Shown piece by piece: positions 23,916 through 31,029 of a DNA stretch of 36,920 bases. Origin of the DNA: Streptomyces huiliensis (GTDB lineage: Bacteria; Actinomycetota; Actinomycetes; Streptomycetales; Streptomycetaceae); the NCBI RefSeq assembly GCF_020037025.1, contig NZ_JAIQLH010000141.1, positions 1-36,920 of the forward strand, written 5' to 3'. How positions within the stretch are numbered: position 1 is the stretch's first letter; every line of letters starts with the position of its first letter. The notes under the pieces were generated by a model that did not search any database, was not told the DNA's origin, and saw only the letters and a list, made by a program, of their open reading frames with translations. A program made the translations under genes and the position numbers.

Positions 23916-26069
23916 GTGCAGGAGCAGTCGCGCGGCACCGACCCGGTGGAACGCCTCGACCCGGTAGTCCTGCACCACATCGTCAACACACTCGGGTGGC
24001 CCGATCTGCGCCCCCTGCAGAAGGCCGCCGTGCATCCGCTGATGGACGGCGAGGACGCGGTCCTTCTCGCGCCGACGGCGGGCGGGAAGACGGAGGCCGC
24101 CACCTTCCCACTGTTGTCCGCCATGCGAGAGAAGTGCTGGACCGGCACTTCCGTCCTCTACCTGGCCCCACTCAAGGCACTCCTGAACAATCTGGTGCAC
24201 CGGGTCGACAGCTACGCCCAGTGGCTGGGGCGTCGGGCCGCCCTCTGGCACGGCGACACCCCCGAGTCCGTGCGCCGCCGTATCCGCACTGAATCCCCCG
24301 ACTTCCTGCTCACCACGCCTGAGTCTCTCGAAGCGATGCTCATCAGCGTCAAGACCGACCACGCGCACATGCTGGGCCGGGTACGTGCCGTCGTCGTCGA
24401 CGAGGTGCACGCCTTCGCCGGGGACGACCGCGGCTGGCACCTGCTCGCCGTGCTCGAACGCCTGGAGCGACTTGCCGGTCACCCCATCCAGCGCATCGGC
24501 CTGTCCGCCACTGTGGGCAACCCCGGCGACCTGCTCACCTGGCTCCAGGGCGCGCGCCCCGCCGACCGCCTCGGCCGGGTCGTCGCCCCCGGCGTCTCTC
24601 TGCCCACCACCAATAGCACTGCCCCCGCTGAACTCTCGCGCCCCGCAGGAGAGGTAGAGCTCGACTACGTCGGATCGCTCGCCAACGCCGCCAAGGTGAT
24701 CTCCGCACTGCACCGGGGCGAGAAACGGCTCGTCTTCTGCGACTCCCGCAGGCAGGTGGAGGAGCTCGGTGCGGCACTGCGCGCCCGCGGCGTCGCCGTG
24801 TTCCTCTCCCACGCCTCCCTCTCCACCGACGAACGCGCACGCTCCGAGCAAGCGTTCGCCGAAGCCCGCGACTGCGTCATCGTCTCCACCTCCACCCTCG
24901 AACTCGGCATCGACGTCGGTGACCTCGACCGCGTCATCCAGATCGACTCACCCGGCACCGTTGCCTCCTTCCTGCAGCGCATCGGCCGCACCGGGCGCCG
25001 CGCCGGAACCTCCCGCAACTGCCTGTTCCTCGCCACCCGGCCCGACACACTGCTCCAGGCCGCCGGCCTGCTCACCCTGTGGTCCCGCGGCTGGGTGGAA
25101 CCCGTTGCCCCGCCGCCCTCACCCCGCCACCTTGTCGCACAGCAACTCTTCGCAGTCACACTGCAGGAACACCGCATCGGAGACCGTCTGTGGCCCGAGC
25201 AGTGGAACGGCCTGACCCCCTTCGACCAGTCCGCCGCGCCCATCCTGTCCCACCTGGTCGCGGGCGGTTTCCTCGACAGCGACGGTGGCATGCTGTTCAT
25301 CGGCCCCGAAGCCGAGAAGCACTTCGGCCGCCGCCACTTCATGGAGCTGACCGCCTCCTTCACCGCGCCCCCCGAGTTCACCGTGCTCGCCGGACGCACC
25401 GAGATCGGCACCACCGATCCCACCGTCCTCACCGAGGAACGCCAGGGCCCGCGCCGCCTGCTCCTGGCCGGCCGCAGCTGGCAGGTCACCTTCATCGACT
25501 GGGCCCGACGCCGTGCCTTCGTCGAGCCCGTCGAGGACGGCGGCATCGCCAAATGGCAGGGCAGCGAGGCCCGCGGCCTGTCGTACGTCCTCACCCGTGC
25601 CATGCGCGACGTCCTCCTCGGCGCCGACCCCGACGTACGCCTCACCCGCCGCGCCACCGCGGCCCTCGCCGGACTCCGCATGGACCGCGCACCCTACGAA
25701 GTCCACCCGGCAGGCACCCTTCTGGTCCACGACGCGGACGCCACCCGCTGGTGGACCTGGGCCGGCTACCGCGCCAACGCCACTCTCGCCGCCTCCCTCG
25801 GCAACCTCGCCGACCCGGTGCAGCGCCCGACCGACACGCACGTCCGGCTCCGCCAGGACCTCTCCCCCGCCGACTGGAAGACCGCCCGAGCCGAACTCCC
25901 CGACTCCCTCACCCTGCCCACCGTCGACCCGCGCGCCGTCCGCGGCCTGAAGTTCTCGGTGGCCCTACCTCCCCGCATCGCGACCACCACCCTCGCCGAA
26001 CGCCTCGCCGACTTCGACGGCGCCCTCGCCGCGGCCCGTGAGCCCGTGCGGATGGAATGGGGGAGCTGA
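23916..26069 (+). CDS. brxHI: BREX type 2 Lhr-like superfamily 2 helicase BrxHI
   Basis: A 717-residue DEAD/DEAH-box helicase, the sixth BREX type 2 core gene. Start chosen at GTG 23916 because AGGAG lies eight bases before it; TTG 23889 is possible, while the in-frame ATG 23781 falls inside brxD. Motifs in order are the Q-like LGWPDLRPLQKAAV, Walker A APTAGGKT (Lys58-Thr59), TTPES, DEVH at 162-165, LSATVGN, STSTLELGIDVG, and motif VI QRIGRTGRR at 354-362. The architecture is that of Lhr-type helicases, with a C-terminal region of about 300 residues that may bind nucleic acid. It probably acts in the DNA-surveillance part of BREX. Transcription with brxD is likely from the 52-base gap. Confidence 0.94.
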   Translation: MQEQSRGTDPVERLDPVVLHHIVNTLGWPDLRPLQKAAVHPLMDGEDAVLLAPTAGGKTEAATFPLLSAMREKCWTGTSVLYLAPLKALLNNLVHRVDSYAQWLGRRAALWHGDTPESVRRRIRTESPDFLLTTPESLEAMLISVKTDHAHMLGRVRAVVVDEVHAFAGDDRGWHLLAVLERLERLAGHPIQRIGLSATVGNPGDLLTWLQGARPADRLGRVVAPGVSLPTTNSTAPAELSRPAGEVELDYVGSLANAAKVISALHRGEKRLVFCDSRRQVEELGAALRARGVAVFLSHASLSTDERARSEQAFAEARDCVIVSTSTLELGIDVGDLDRVIQIDSPGTVASFLQRIGRTGRRAGTSRNCLFLATRPDTLLQAAGLLTLWSRGWVEPVAPPPSPRHLVAQQLFAVTLQEHRIGDRLWPEQWNGLTPFDQSAAPILSHLVAGGFLDSDGGMLFIGPEAEKHFGRRHFMELTASFTAPPEFTVLAGRTEIGTTDPTVLTEERQGPRRLLLAGRSWQVTFIDWARRRAFVEPVEDGGIAKWQGSEARGLSYVLTRAMRDVLLGADPDVRLTRRATAALAGLRMDRAPYEVHPAGTLLVHDADATRWWTWAGYRANATLAASLGNLADPVQRPTDTHVRLRQDLSPADWKTARAELPDSLTLPTVDPRAVRGLKFSVALPPRIATTTLAERLADFDGALAAAREPVRMEWGS

Positions 26070-26075
26070 GCAATA

Positions 26076-26094
26076 GGCAAGCGGCCTGCTCGCC
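26076..26094. terminator. Weak hairpin after brxHI
   Basis: GGCAAGC and GCTCGCC can pair with one mismatch around a five-base loop, seven bases after the brxHI stop. It is the only stem I see in the 147-bp gap before the dioxygenase remnant. The stem is short and the call is tentative. Confidence 0.3.
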
Positions 26095-26216
26095 CTCAAC
26101 AACGACAGCAGCATCGGGGCACTGCTGCGCTTCTGACACCGCGTTCCCGTGGCCCCTGCGGAGCCGCCACCCCCCGAGGTCCCGTCGCCGGTCCCTACGC
26201 GGAGGTGACGAGCGGA

Positions 26217-26513
26217 TCAGTCGGCCCACACCCGTGTCAGGCAGCGGCCGGTGTGGGGTGGGGGTGGGTCGGTGAACGGGGTTCTGCCGTGCAGGATGGT
26301 CGTGTTGTCCAGGAGCAGCAGGTCGCCGCGGCGGAGTCGGACGCGCAGGGGCATGCGGGGGTCCGCCAGGATCTCGTCGAAGGCGTCCAGGGCGGCGGTC
26401 TGGGCGGTGGACAGCGGGGTTCCGTGCTCCTGTTGGCCGCGGGTGATCCAGGAGCGGACGTACCGGACACTCAAGCGGCCCGCGTCGCGTCGGAAGACGG
26501 GGTAGGTACCCGG
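26217..26513 (-). pseudogene. Truncated TauD/TfdA-family dioxygenase, C-terminal fragment
   Basis: About 100 codons on the minus strand read TYPVFRRDAGRLSVRYVRSW, then LRRGDLLLLDNTTILHGRTPF and RCLTRVWAD before a TGA at 26219-26217. This is the C-terminal end of a clavaminate-synthase-like Fe(II)/2-oxoglutarate dioxygenase, including the distal metal-ligand histidine (LHGRT) and a downstream arginine. The family is about 300 residues or more; the N-terminal two thirds with the HxD motif are absent. The frame meets a stop at 26588-26586, inside the start of the plus-strand decarboxylase gene. The remnant therefore ends where the lipid cluster begins, which suggests a deletion or insertion junction at about 26514-26527. 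It is unlikely to be active. Confidence 0.75.
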
Positions 26514-26526
26514 AGGGTGTCTCCTC

Positions 26527-27699
26527 GTGATCGGGCCACGCGTCGCCGCCCACGCCCGGCGGCTGCCGCCCCCCGCGCTCCCCGCTTACGTCTACGACCT
26601 CGCCGCCCTCGACCGGCACGCCCGCGCGGTCCGCGCGGAGCTCCCAGAGCGGGCCGAGCTCCACTACGCGGCCAAGGCCAATCCGGCCCCGGAGATCCTG
26701 CGCACCCTCGCACCCCATGTCGACGGCTTCGAGGTCTCCTCCGGAGGCGAGCTGGCCCACGTCCGGCGCACGGTGCCGGGGGCGCCCCTCGCCTTCGGCG
26801 GCCCCGGCAAGACGGAGGCGGAGCTCCGGCTCGCCCTGGAGCTGGGCGCCGAGCGCCTGCGCGTGGAGAGCGCACACGAGTTCCGGCTCCTCGCCTCCCT
26901 CGCCCGGACACCCGTGGACGTGCTGCTCCGGGTCAACCTGCCGCTCCCGGACGGCCACGGGGAGCACGCCGCGCTCGCCATGGGCGGCCGCCCCGCGCCG
27001 TTCGGCCTCGACCCGGATGACGCGGCGTCCTGCCTGCGGCGGCCGGGTCGGCACCGGGTGCGGTTCCGCGGCGTCCACGCGCACCTGGCCGGCGGGCTGG
27101 ACGCCGTCGCGCTCGCGGCCGTCGCCCGCCACGTCACCGGGTGGGCGGCGGAGTTCGCGGGGCGGCACGGCGTCGGCCTCGCCGAGGTGAACGCCGGTGG
27201 GGGCATGGCCGTCGACTACGCCCGTCCCCACGCGCGGTTCGACTGGGCCGCCTACGGGCACGGGCTGCGCCGCGTCCTCTCGGCACACCGCGGACTGACC
27301 CTGCGTGTCGAACCCGGACGGTCGCTGGCCGCCTACTGCGGCTGGTACGTGACCGATGTGCTCGACGTCAAGCACAGCCGGGGTGAGGCGTTCGCCGTGC
27401 TCCGCGGTGGCACGCACCACATGCGCACCCCGGCCGCCAAGGGACACGACCACCCTTTCGCCGTCCTGCCCGCGGAGGGATGGGCCCGTCCCTGGCCGCG
27501 TCCGGCCGCCCACCGGGAGCCGGTGACGCTGGTCGGGCAGCTCTGCACCCCCAGGGACGTGTTCGCCCGCCGGGTGCCGGTCGACGCCCTGCGGGCGGGC
27601 GACCGGGTGGCCTTCGCCCTGGCCGGCGCCTACGCCTGGAACATCTCCCACCACGACTTCCTCATGCACCCGCCGCCCACCTTCCACTACCTGAGCTGA
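26527..27699 (+). CDS. Type III PLP-dependent decarboxylase (Orn/Lys/DAP decarboxylase fold)
   Basis: A 390-residue protein starting at GTG 26527, seven bases after CCGGAGGG. It has the alanine-racemase-fold decarboxylase features: YVYDLAAL near the N-terminus, LHYAAKANP with the PLP lysine Lys50, FEVSSGGEL, a glycine-rich VNAGGGMAVDY, EPGR from Glu262, and LCTPRDVF with Cys340 and Asp344, which completes the active site across the dimer. The LCTPxD form resembles decarboxylases of siderophore and natural-product pathways, such as PvsE-like proteins and BtrK-like enzymes acting on carrier-bound substrates, more than lysA. Substrate is unknown. It is the first gene of the lipid cluster, 276 bp before the reductase, and may supply an amine or decarboxylated amino-acyl unit. 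Confidence 0.88.
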   Translation: MIGPRVAAHARRLPPPALPAYVYDLAALDRHARAVRAELPERAELHYAAKANPAPEILRTLAPHVDGFEVSSGGELAHVRRTVPGAPLAFGGPGKTEAELRLALELGAERLRVESAHEFRLLASLARTPVDVLLRVNLPLPDGHGEHAALAMGGRPAPFGLDPDDAASCLRRPGRHRVRFRGVHAHLAGGLDAVALAAVARHVTGWAAEFAGRHGVGLAEVNAGGGMAVDYARPHARFDWAAYGHGLRRVLSAHRGLTLRVEPGRSLAAYCGWYVTDVLDVKHSRGEAFAVLRGGTHHMRTPAAKGHDHPFAVLPAEGWARPWPRPAAHREPVTLVGQLCTPRDVFARRVPVDALRAGDRVAFALAGAYAWNISHHDFLMHPPPTFHYLS

Positions 27700-27863
27700 C
27701 GCACAGACCGCGGGCGGTACGGACGGGCGCCGAGCGGCACGCCGTGGGTCGCCCTCGCCGTCGGGCAGCCGCTTGGCGTGTATGTTCGTCTGCGCGGTGC
27801 ACAAAATACGCATTCCAGGCGAAATGATGTTCACCGCGCCATCCGCCGTCTCGTCGCCTCCAC
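27700..27863 (+). promoter_or_regulatory. Gap after the decarboxylase with an AT-richer patch
   Basis: The gap contains one patch that is AT-rich for this genome (about 27800-27835, GCACAAAATACGCATTCC and following), the likeliest place for an internal promoter of the reductase-pfaD-synthase genes. I cannot name a clean -35/-10 pair. No gene is supported here. Confidence 0.3.
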
Positions 27864-27973
27864 GGTCGGAAGACTTCCGGGTCGGAAGACTTTCGGGTCG
27901 GAAGACTCCTGGGTCGGAAGACTCCAAGGTCGGAAGCCCGGGGCCGGGAGACTCCAAGGTCGGGAGAAGTGGG
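27864..27973 (+). repeat. 16-bp tandem repeat GGTCGGAAGACTnnnn, seven units
   Basis: Units begin at 27864, 27880, 27896, 27912, 27928, 27942 and 27958; six are 16 bp and the fifth is 14 bp. The first four share GGTCGGAAGACT. The last, GGTCGGGAGAAG, contains the GGGAG that serves as ribosome binding site for the reductase at GTG 27976. The GGAAGACTTCC core is nearly self-complementary, so the leader RNA could fold. Confidence 0.95.
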
Positions 27974-27975
27974 CC

Positions 27976-29103
27976 GTGCATATCGCGCTGACGGGTGCCA
28001 CCGGGTTCCTCGGGTGCCGGCTGCTGCCGCGGTTGCTGCGGCGCGGTGCCGAGGTCACCGTGCTGGCCCGGCCCCGGCCGCGGGACGCGCGGGAGCGGCT
28101 GGCGGAGGCGTTCACGCGGATGGCCGCGCCCGCCCCCCTGCTCGACGCGCTGCGGCACCGGGTGCGGGTGGTCGAGGCGGACGTCTCCCTGCCGCGCCTC
28201 GGCCTGCCGGCGCGCCGGTTCCAGGAACTCGCCGACGGGGTGGACGCCGTCTGGCACAGCGCCGGGGACATCCGGCTCAACGCCGACCTCGCGAGCCTGC
28301 GCACCACGAACGTGGAGGGGACGCGGCACGTCCTGGAGTTCGCCGCCGCCGGCCGCCGCTGCCCGCGCCTGCACCACGTCAGCACCGCCTTCGTCGCCGG
28401 CGGCCTGCGGGACGGCGTCGCCCGCGAACGCGAACCGACCGACACGCACGGCTTCGAGAACCACTACGAGCGGTCCAAGTACGAGGGCGAGCTGCTGGTC
28501 CGCGACTGGTGCCGGCGGTACGGCCGGCCGGCCCTGGTCCTGCGGCCGAGCATCCTGGTCAGCGACCTCCCGCCGGGCCCCGGACTGCCCCCGCACCCCT
28601 TGCAGTTCCTCGCCGAGATGGCCCGTTCCGGGCTGGAGGCCGCCGAGCTCGCCGGGCTCGGGCTCCCGGCCGGCGCGCCCCCGCCCGTCGTGCGGATGCC
28701 GGGCCGGGCGGACGGGCACCTCAACCTGCTGCCCGTGGAGTGGGCCGCCGAGGCCATGGTGCTGATCTCCGAGCGCTTCCCCCACCGTTCCCCGGGCGTC
28801 TTCCACGTCGTGCACCCGCGCGACACCCCGATGGCGGTGCTCGTCCGGCTCTTCGAGCGCTTCCTGCCCGTACGCCTCGACCTGCGCCCCGACGGCGTGC
28901 CCGATCCGACCGAGGCGGAGCGGGTCGCCGACTTCTACCCGGGCTTCACCCCGTACCTCGGCCACCGGCGCCGGTTCGACGACGCGGCGGCCCGCCGCCT
29001 GCTCGCCGGGCTGCCGCCGCCGCCCGACGTCGACCTCGCCTACCTGCTGTCCGGAACGACGCCCGTCACCGCCGGGCCGGCGGCAGCCGCGCTCGGCCCG
29101 TGA
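27976..29103 (+). CDS. Thioester-reductase-like SDR (NAD_binding_4 / fatty acyl reductase type)
   Basis: A 375-residue protein starting at GTG 27976 (VHIALTGATGFLG) with GGGAG upstream. The frame is open to GTG 27778, but that extension only translates the 16-bp repeats. The Rossmann motif is GATGFLG (Gly7, Gly10, Gly13), and the extended-SDR active site is YERSK with Tyr164 and Lys168, preceded by HHVSTAFVAGG. The stretch VDAVWHSAGDIRLNADLASL with NVEGTRHVLEFA is typical of thioester-reductase domains that release acyl chains from carrier proteins as aldehyde or alcohol, and of fatty acyl-CoA reductases. Here it is a free-standing protein next to a PUFA-like synthase; reductive chain release is the likely role but is not shown. 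Confidence 0.88.
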   Translation: MHIALTGATGFLGCRLLPRLLRRGAEVTVLARPRPRDARERLAEAFTRMAAPAPLLDALRHRVRVVEADVSLPRLGLPARRFQELADGVDAVWHSAGDIRLNADLASLRTTNVEGTRHVLEFAAAGRRCPRLHHVSTAFVAGGLRDGVAREREPTDTHGFENHYERSKYEGELLVRDWCRRYGRPALVLRPSILVSDLPPGPGLPPHPLQFLAEMARSGLEAAELAGLGLPAGAPPPVVRMPGRADGHLNLLPVEWAAEAMVLISERFPHRSPGVFHVVHPRDTPMAVLVRLFERFLPVRLDLRPDGVPDPTEAERVADFYPGFTPYLGHRRRFDDAAARRLLAGLPPPPDVDLAYLLSGTTPVTAGPAAAALGP

Positions 29104-29114
29104 GCGCACCGGAC

Positions 29115-29246
29115 GTGAGCCCCCAGGACGTGAAGCACCCAAGCCCCTGAAGCACCCAGGACCGTGAAGCACCCAGGACGTGAAGCATCCAGGACCGTGA
29201 AGCACCCAGGACCGTGAAGCACCCAGGACCGTGAAGCACCCAGGAC
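29115..29246 (+). repeat. 15-17-bp tandem repeat GTGAAGCACCCAGGACC, eight units
   Basis: Units start at 29115, 29130, 29147, 29164, 29180, 29197, 29214 and 29231; five are 17 bp and the others 15-16 bp. The array fills almost the whole gap between the reductase and the pfaD-like gene and ends in GTGAGCGATG, which holds the next start codon. Each unit carries AGGA, so the last copies may act as a weak ribosome binding site. Confidence 0.97.
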
Positions 29247-29253
29247 GTGAGCG

Positions 29254-30900
29254 ATGACCCAACTGCTCGACGGAACGCCCGCTCCCGCGCCCGCGCCCGC
29301 CGCCCCGGCCGGCGCCCGCTGGTATCCGGGACCCCATCCGCCCGCCCGTACCGCGGCCGACGTGCTGCCGCTCGTGGCCCGGGTCCGGGAGCCCGTCCGG
29401 CTGCTCGCCCTGCCCGCGGGCGGCGTCGGCGCCGCCGTCGACGGCTCGCCCGAGCCGGACGGCACCGACGAGGGATTCCCCCTGCTGGGCACCCTGCCGC
29501 CGCTCTACCCCGAGTGGCTCGGCGACCGCTCGTTCAACGAGACCCACGGCACCCGCTTCCCGTACATCGCGGGCGAGATGGCCAACGGCATCGCCACCAC
29601 CGGCATGGTCACCGCCCTCGCCGACGCCGGCCTGCTCGGCTTCTTCGGCGCCGCGGGCCTCGGCCCGGACCGCGTCGAGGCCGCCGTCCGGGCGCTCGCC
29701 GGCCGGCTCGGGGACCGCCCCAACTGGGGCGTCAACCTCATCCACTCCCCCGCCGAGCCGGCGTTGGAGGACCGCGTCGCCGACCTCCTCGTCCAGCACC
29801 GCGTCCCCGCCGTCTCCGCGTCCGCGTTCATGGCGCTGACCCCCGCCGTCGTCCGCGTCGCCGCCGCCGGGCTGCGCCGCGACGCGCACGGCCGGGTCGT
29901 GCGCCGCACCCGGATCCTCGCCAAGGTCTCCCGCCCCGAGACGGCCGCGGCCTTCCTCTCGCCCGCCCCCGACGAGCTGCTGCGCCCCCTAGTCACCGCG
30001 GGCCGGCTCACCGCCGCCGAGGCGGAACTCGCCGCGCGCGTCCCCGTGGCCGAGGACGTCACCGTGGAGGCGGACAGCGGCGGGCACACCGACAACCGGC
30101 CGCTGACCGTCCTGCTGCCCGCCGTCCTCGCCCTGCGCGACACCCTCGCCCGCGCCCACGGCTACGACCGGCCGGTCCGGGTCGGCGCCGCGGGCGGGCT
30201 CGGCACCCCGGGGGCGGTCGCCGGCGCCTTCGCGCTCGGGGCCGCCTACGTCCTCACCGGCTCGGTCAACCAGGCCGCCGTCGAGTCCGGTCTCTCCGAC
30301 GACGCCAAGGCGCTGCTCGCCCAAGCCGACGTCGCCGACGTCGCCATGGCCCCCGCCGCCGACATGTTCGAACTCGGCGTCCGGCTCCAGGTGCTGCGGC
30401 GCGGCACGCTCTTCGCCTCCCGCGCCGCCCGGCTGTACGAGCTCTACCGCGACCACGACTGCTGGGAGGACGTGCCCGCGGAGCAGCGCGCCGCCGTCGA
30501 ACGGGACATCCTGCGGCGGCCGTTCGACGACGTGTGGGAGGAGACCCGCCGCTTCTGGGAGCGGCGCGACCCGGCCCAGGCCGCCCGCGCCGCGACGGAC
30601 GCCCGGCACCGCACGGCCCTCGTCTTCCGCTGGTACCTCGGCAGGTCGAGCCGGTGGGCCATCGAGGGGCGCGCCGAGCGCCGGGCCGACTACCAGATCT
30701 GGTGCGGCCCGGCCATGGGCGCCTTCAACCGCTGGACCGCCCACGGCTTCCTCGCCGACCCGGCCCGTCGCACCGTCGTCCAGATCGCCCGCAACCTGCT
30801 GGAGGGCGCCGCCGTCCTCACCCGCGCCCACCAGCTGCGCTCGTACGGAGTCCCCGTCCCCGACGCCGCGTTCGCCTTCACCCCGCGCCCCCTTGGTTGA
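29254..30900 (+). CDS. PfaD-family enoyl reductase of PUFA-synthase-like system
   Basis: A 548-residue protein starting at ATG 29254. It matches the PfaD family, flavin-dependent enoyl reductases of the nitronate monooxygenase / 2-nitropropane dioxygenase fold that act in trans on PUFA synthases. Visible features are GEMANGIATTGMVTALADAGLLGFFGAAGL near residues 108-138, NWGVNLIHSP, VSASAFMALTP, EADSGGHTDNRP in the flavin and substrate region, VGAAGGLGTPGAVAGAFALGAAYVLTGSVNQ, and the C-terminal WYLGRSSRWAIEG plus YQIWCGPAMGAFN typical of PfaD. Residues 1-20 are an Ala/Pro stretch. It lies directly upstream of the KS-AT synthase and probably reduces its enoyl intermediates. Confidence 0.92.
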   Translation: MTQLLDGTPAPAPAPAAPAGARWYPGPHPPARTAADVLPLVARVREPVRLLALPAGGVGAAVDGSPEPDGTDEGFPLLGTLPPLYPEWLGDRSFNETHGTRFPYIAGEMANGIATTGMVTALADAGLLGFFGAAGLGPDRVEAAVRALAGRLGDRPNWGVNLIHSPAEPALEDRVADLLVQHRVPAVSASAFMALTPAVVRVAAAGLRRDAHGRVVRRTRILAKVSRPETAAAFLSPAPDELLRPLVTAGRLTAAEAELAARVPVAEDVTVEADSGGHTDNRPLTVLLPAVLALRDTLARAHGYDRPVRVGAAGGLGTPGAVAGAFALGAAYVLTGSVNQAAVESGLSDDAKALLAQADVADVAMAPAADMFELGVRLQVLRRGTLFASRAARLYELYRDHDCWEDVPAEQRAAVERDILRRPFDDVWEETRRFWERRDPAQAARAATDARHRTALVFRWYLGRSSRWAIEGRAERRADYQIWCGPAMGAFNRWTAHGFLADPARRTVVQIARNLLEGAAVLTRAHQLRSYGVPVPDAAFAFTPRPLG

Positions 30901-30911
30901 CGACCCGTCAG

Positions 30912-30964
30912 CCCTGAATGCCCTGAATACCCCGGAAACCCCGAAACCCCCGAAAGCCTGGAAG
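30912..30964 (+). repeat. Degenerate 9-bp tandem repeat in gap before the synthase gene
   Basis: Successive 9-bp units CCCTGAATG, CCCTGAATA, CCCCGGAAA, CCCCGAAAC and CCCCGAAAG start at 30912, 30921, 30930, 30939 and 30948, followed by decayed copies toward 30990. The array occupies most of the 129-bp gap between the pfaD-like gene and the synthase. Its unit differs from those of the two preceding gaps. Confidence 0.8.
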
Positions 30965-31029
30965 CCGGACAACCGGAACCCCGATCGCCCGCCGCGGCCC
31001 CCGGCCGCCGGCACACTACGGAGCCGAGC

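Noticed and set aside
27778..27975. Upstream start for the reductase at GTG 27778
   Set aside because: The extension only translates the 16-bp repeats; the Rossmann motif should lie at the very N-terminus as with GTG 27976.
29115..29246. Possible CRISPR array
   Set aside because: Units are 15-17 bp and directly adjacent with no unique spacers, and no cas genes are present.
25909..29889. Very long minus-strand open frame (about 1,326 codons) across brxHI end, decarboxylase and reductase genes
   Set aside because: It is antisense to genes with clear motifs, is extremely Gly/Arg-rich, and has no recognisable domain. In high-GC DNA such frames arise from third-position bias.
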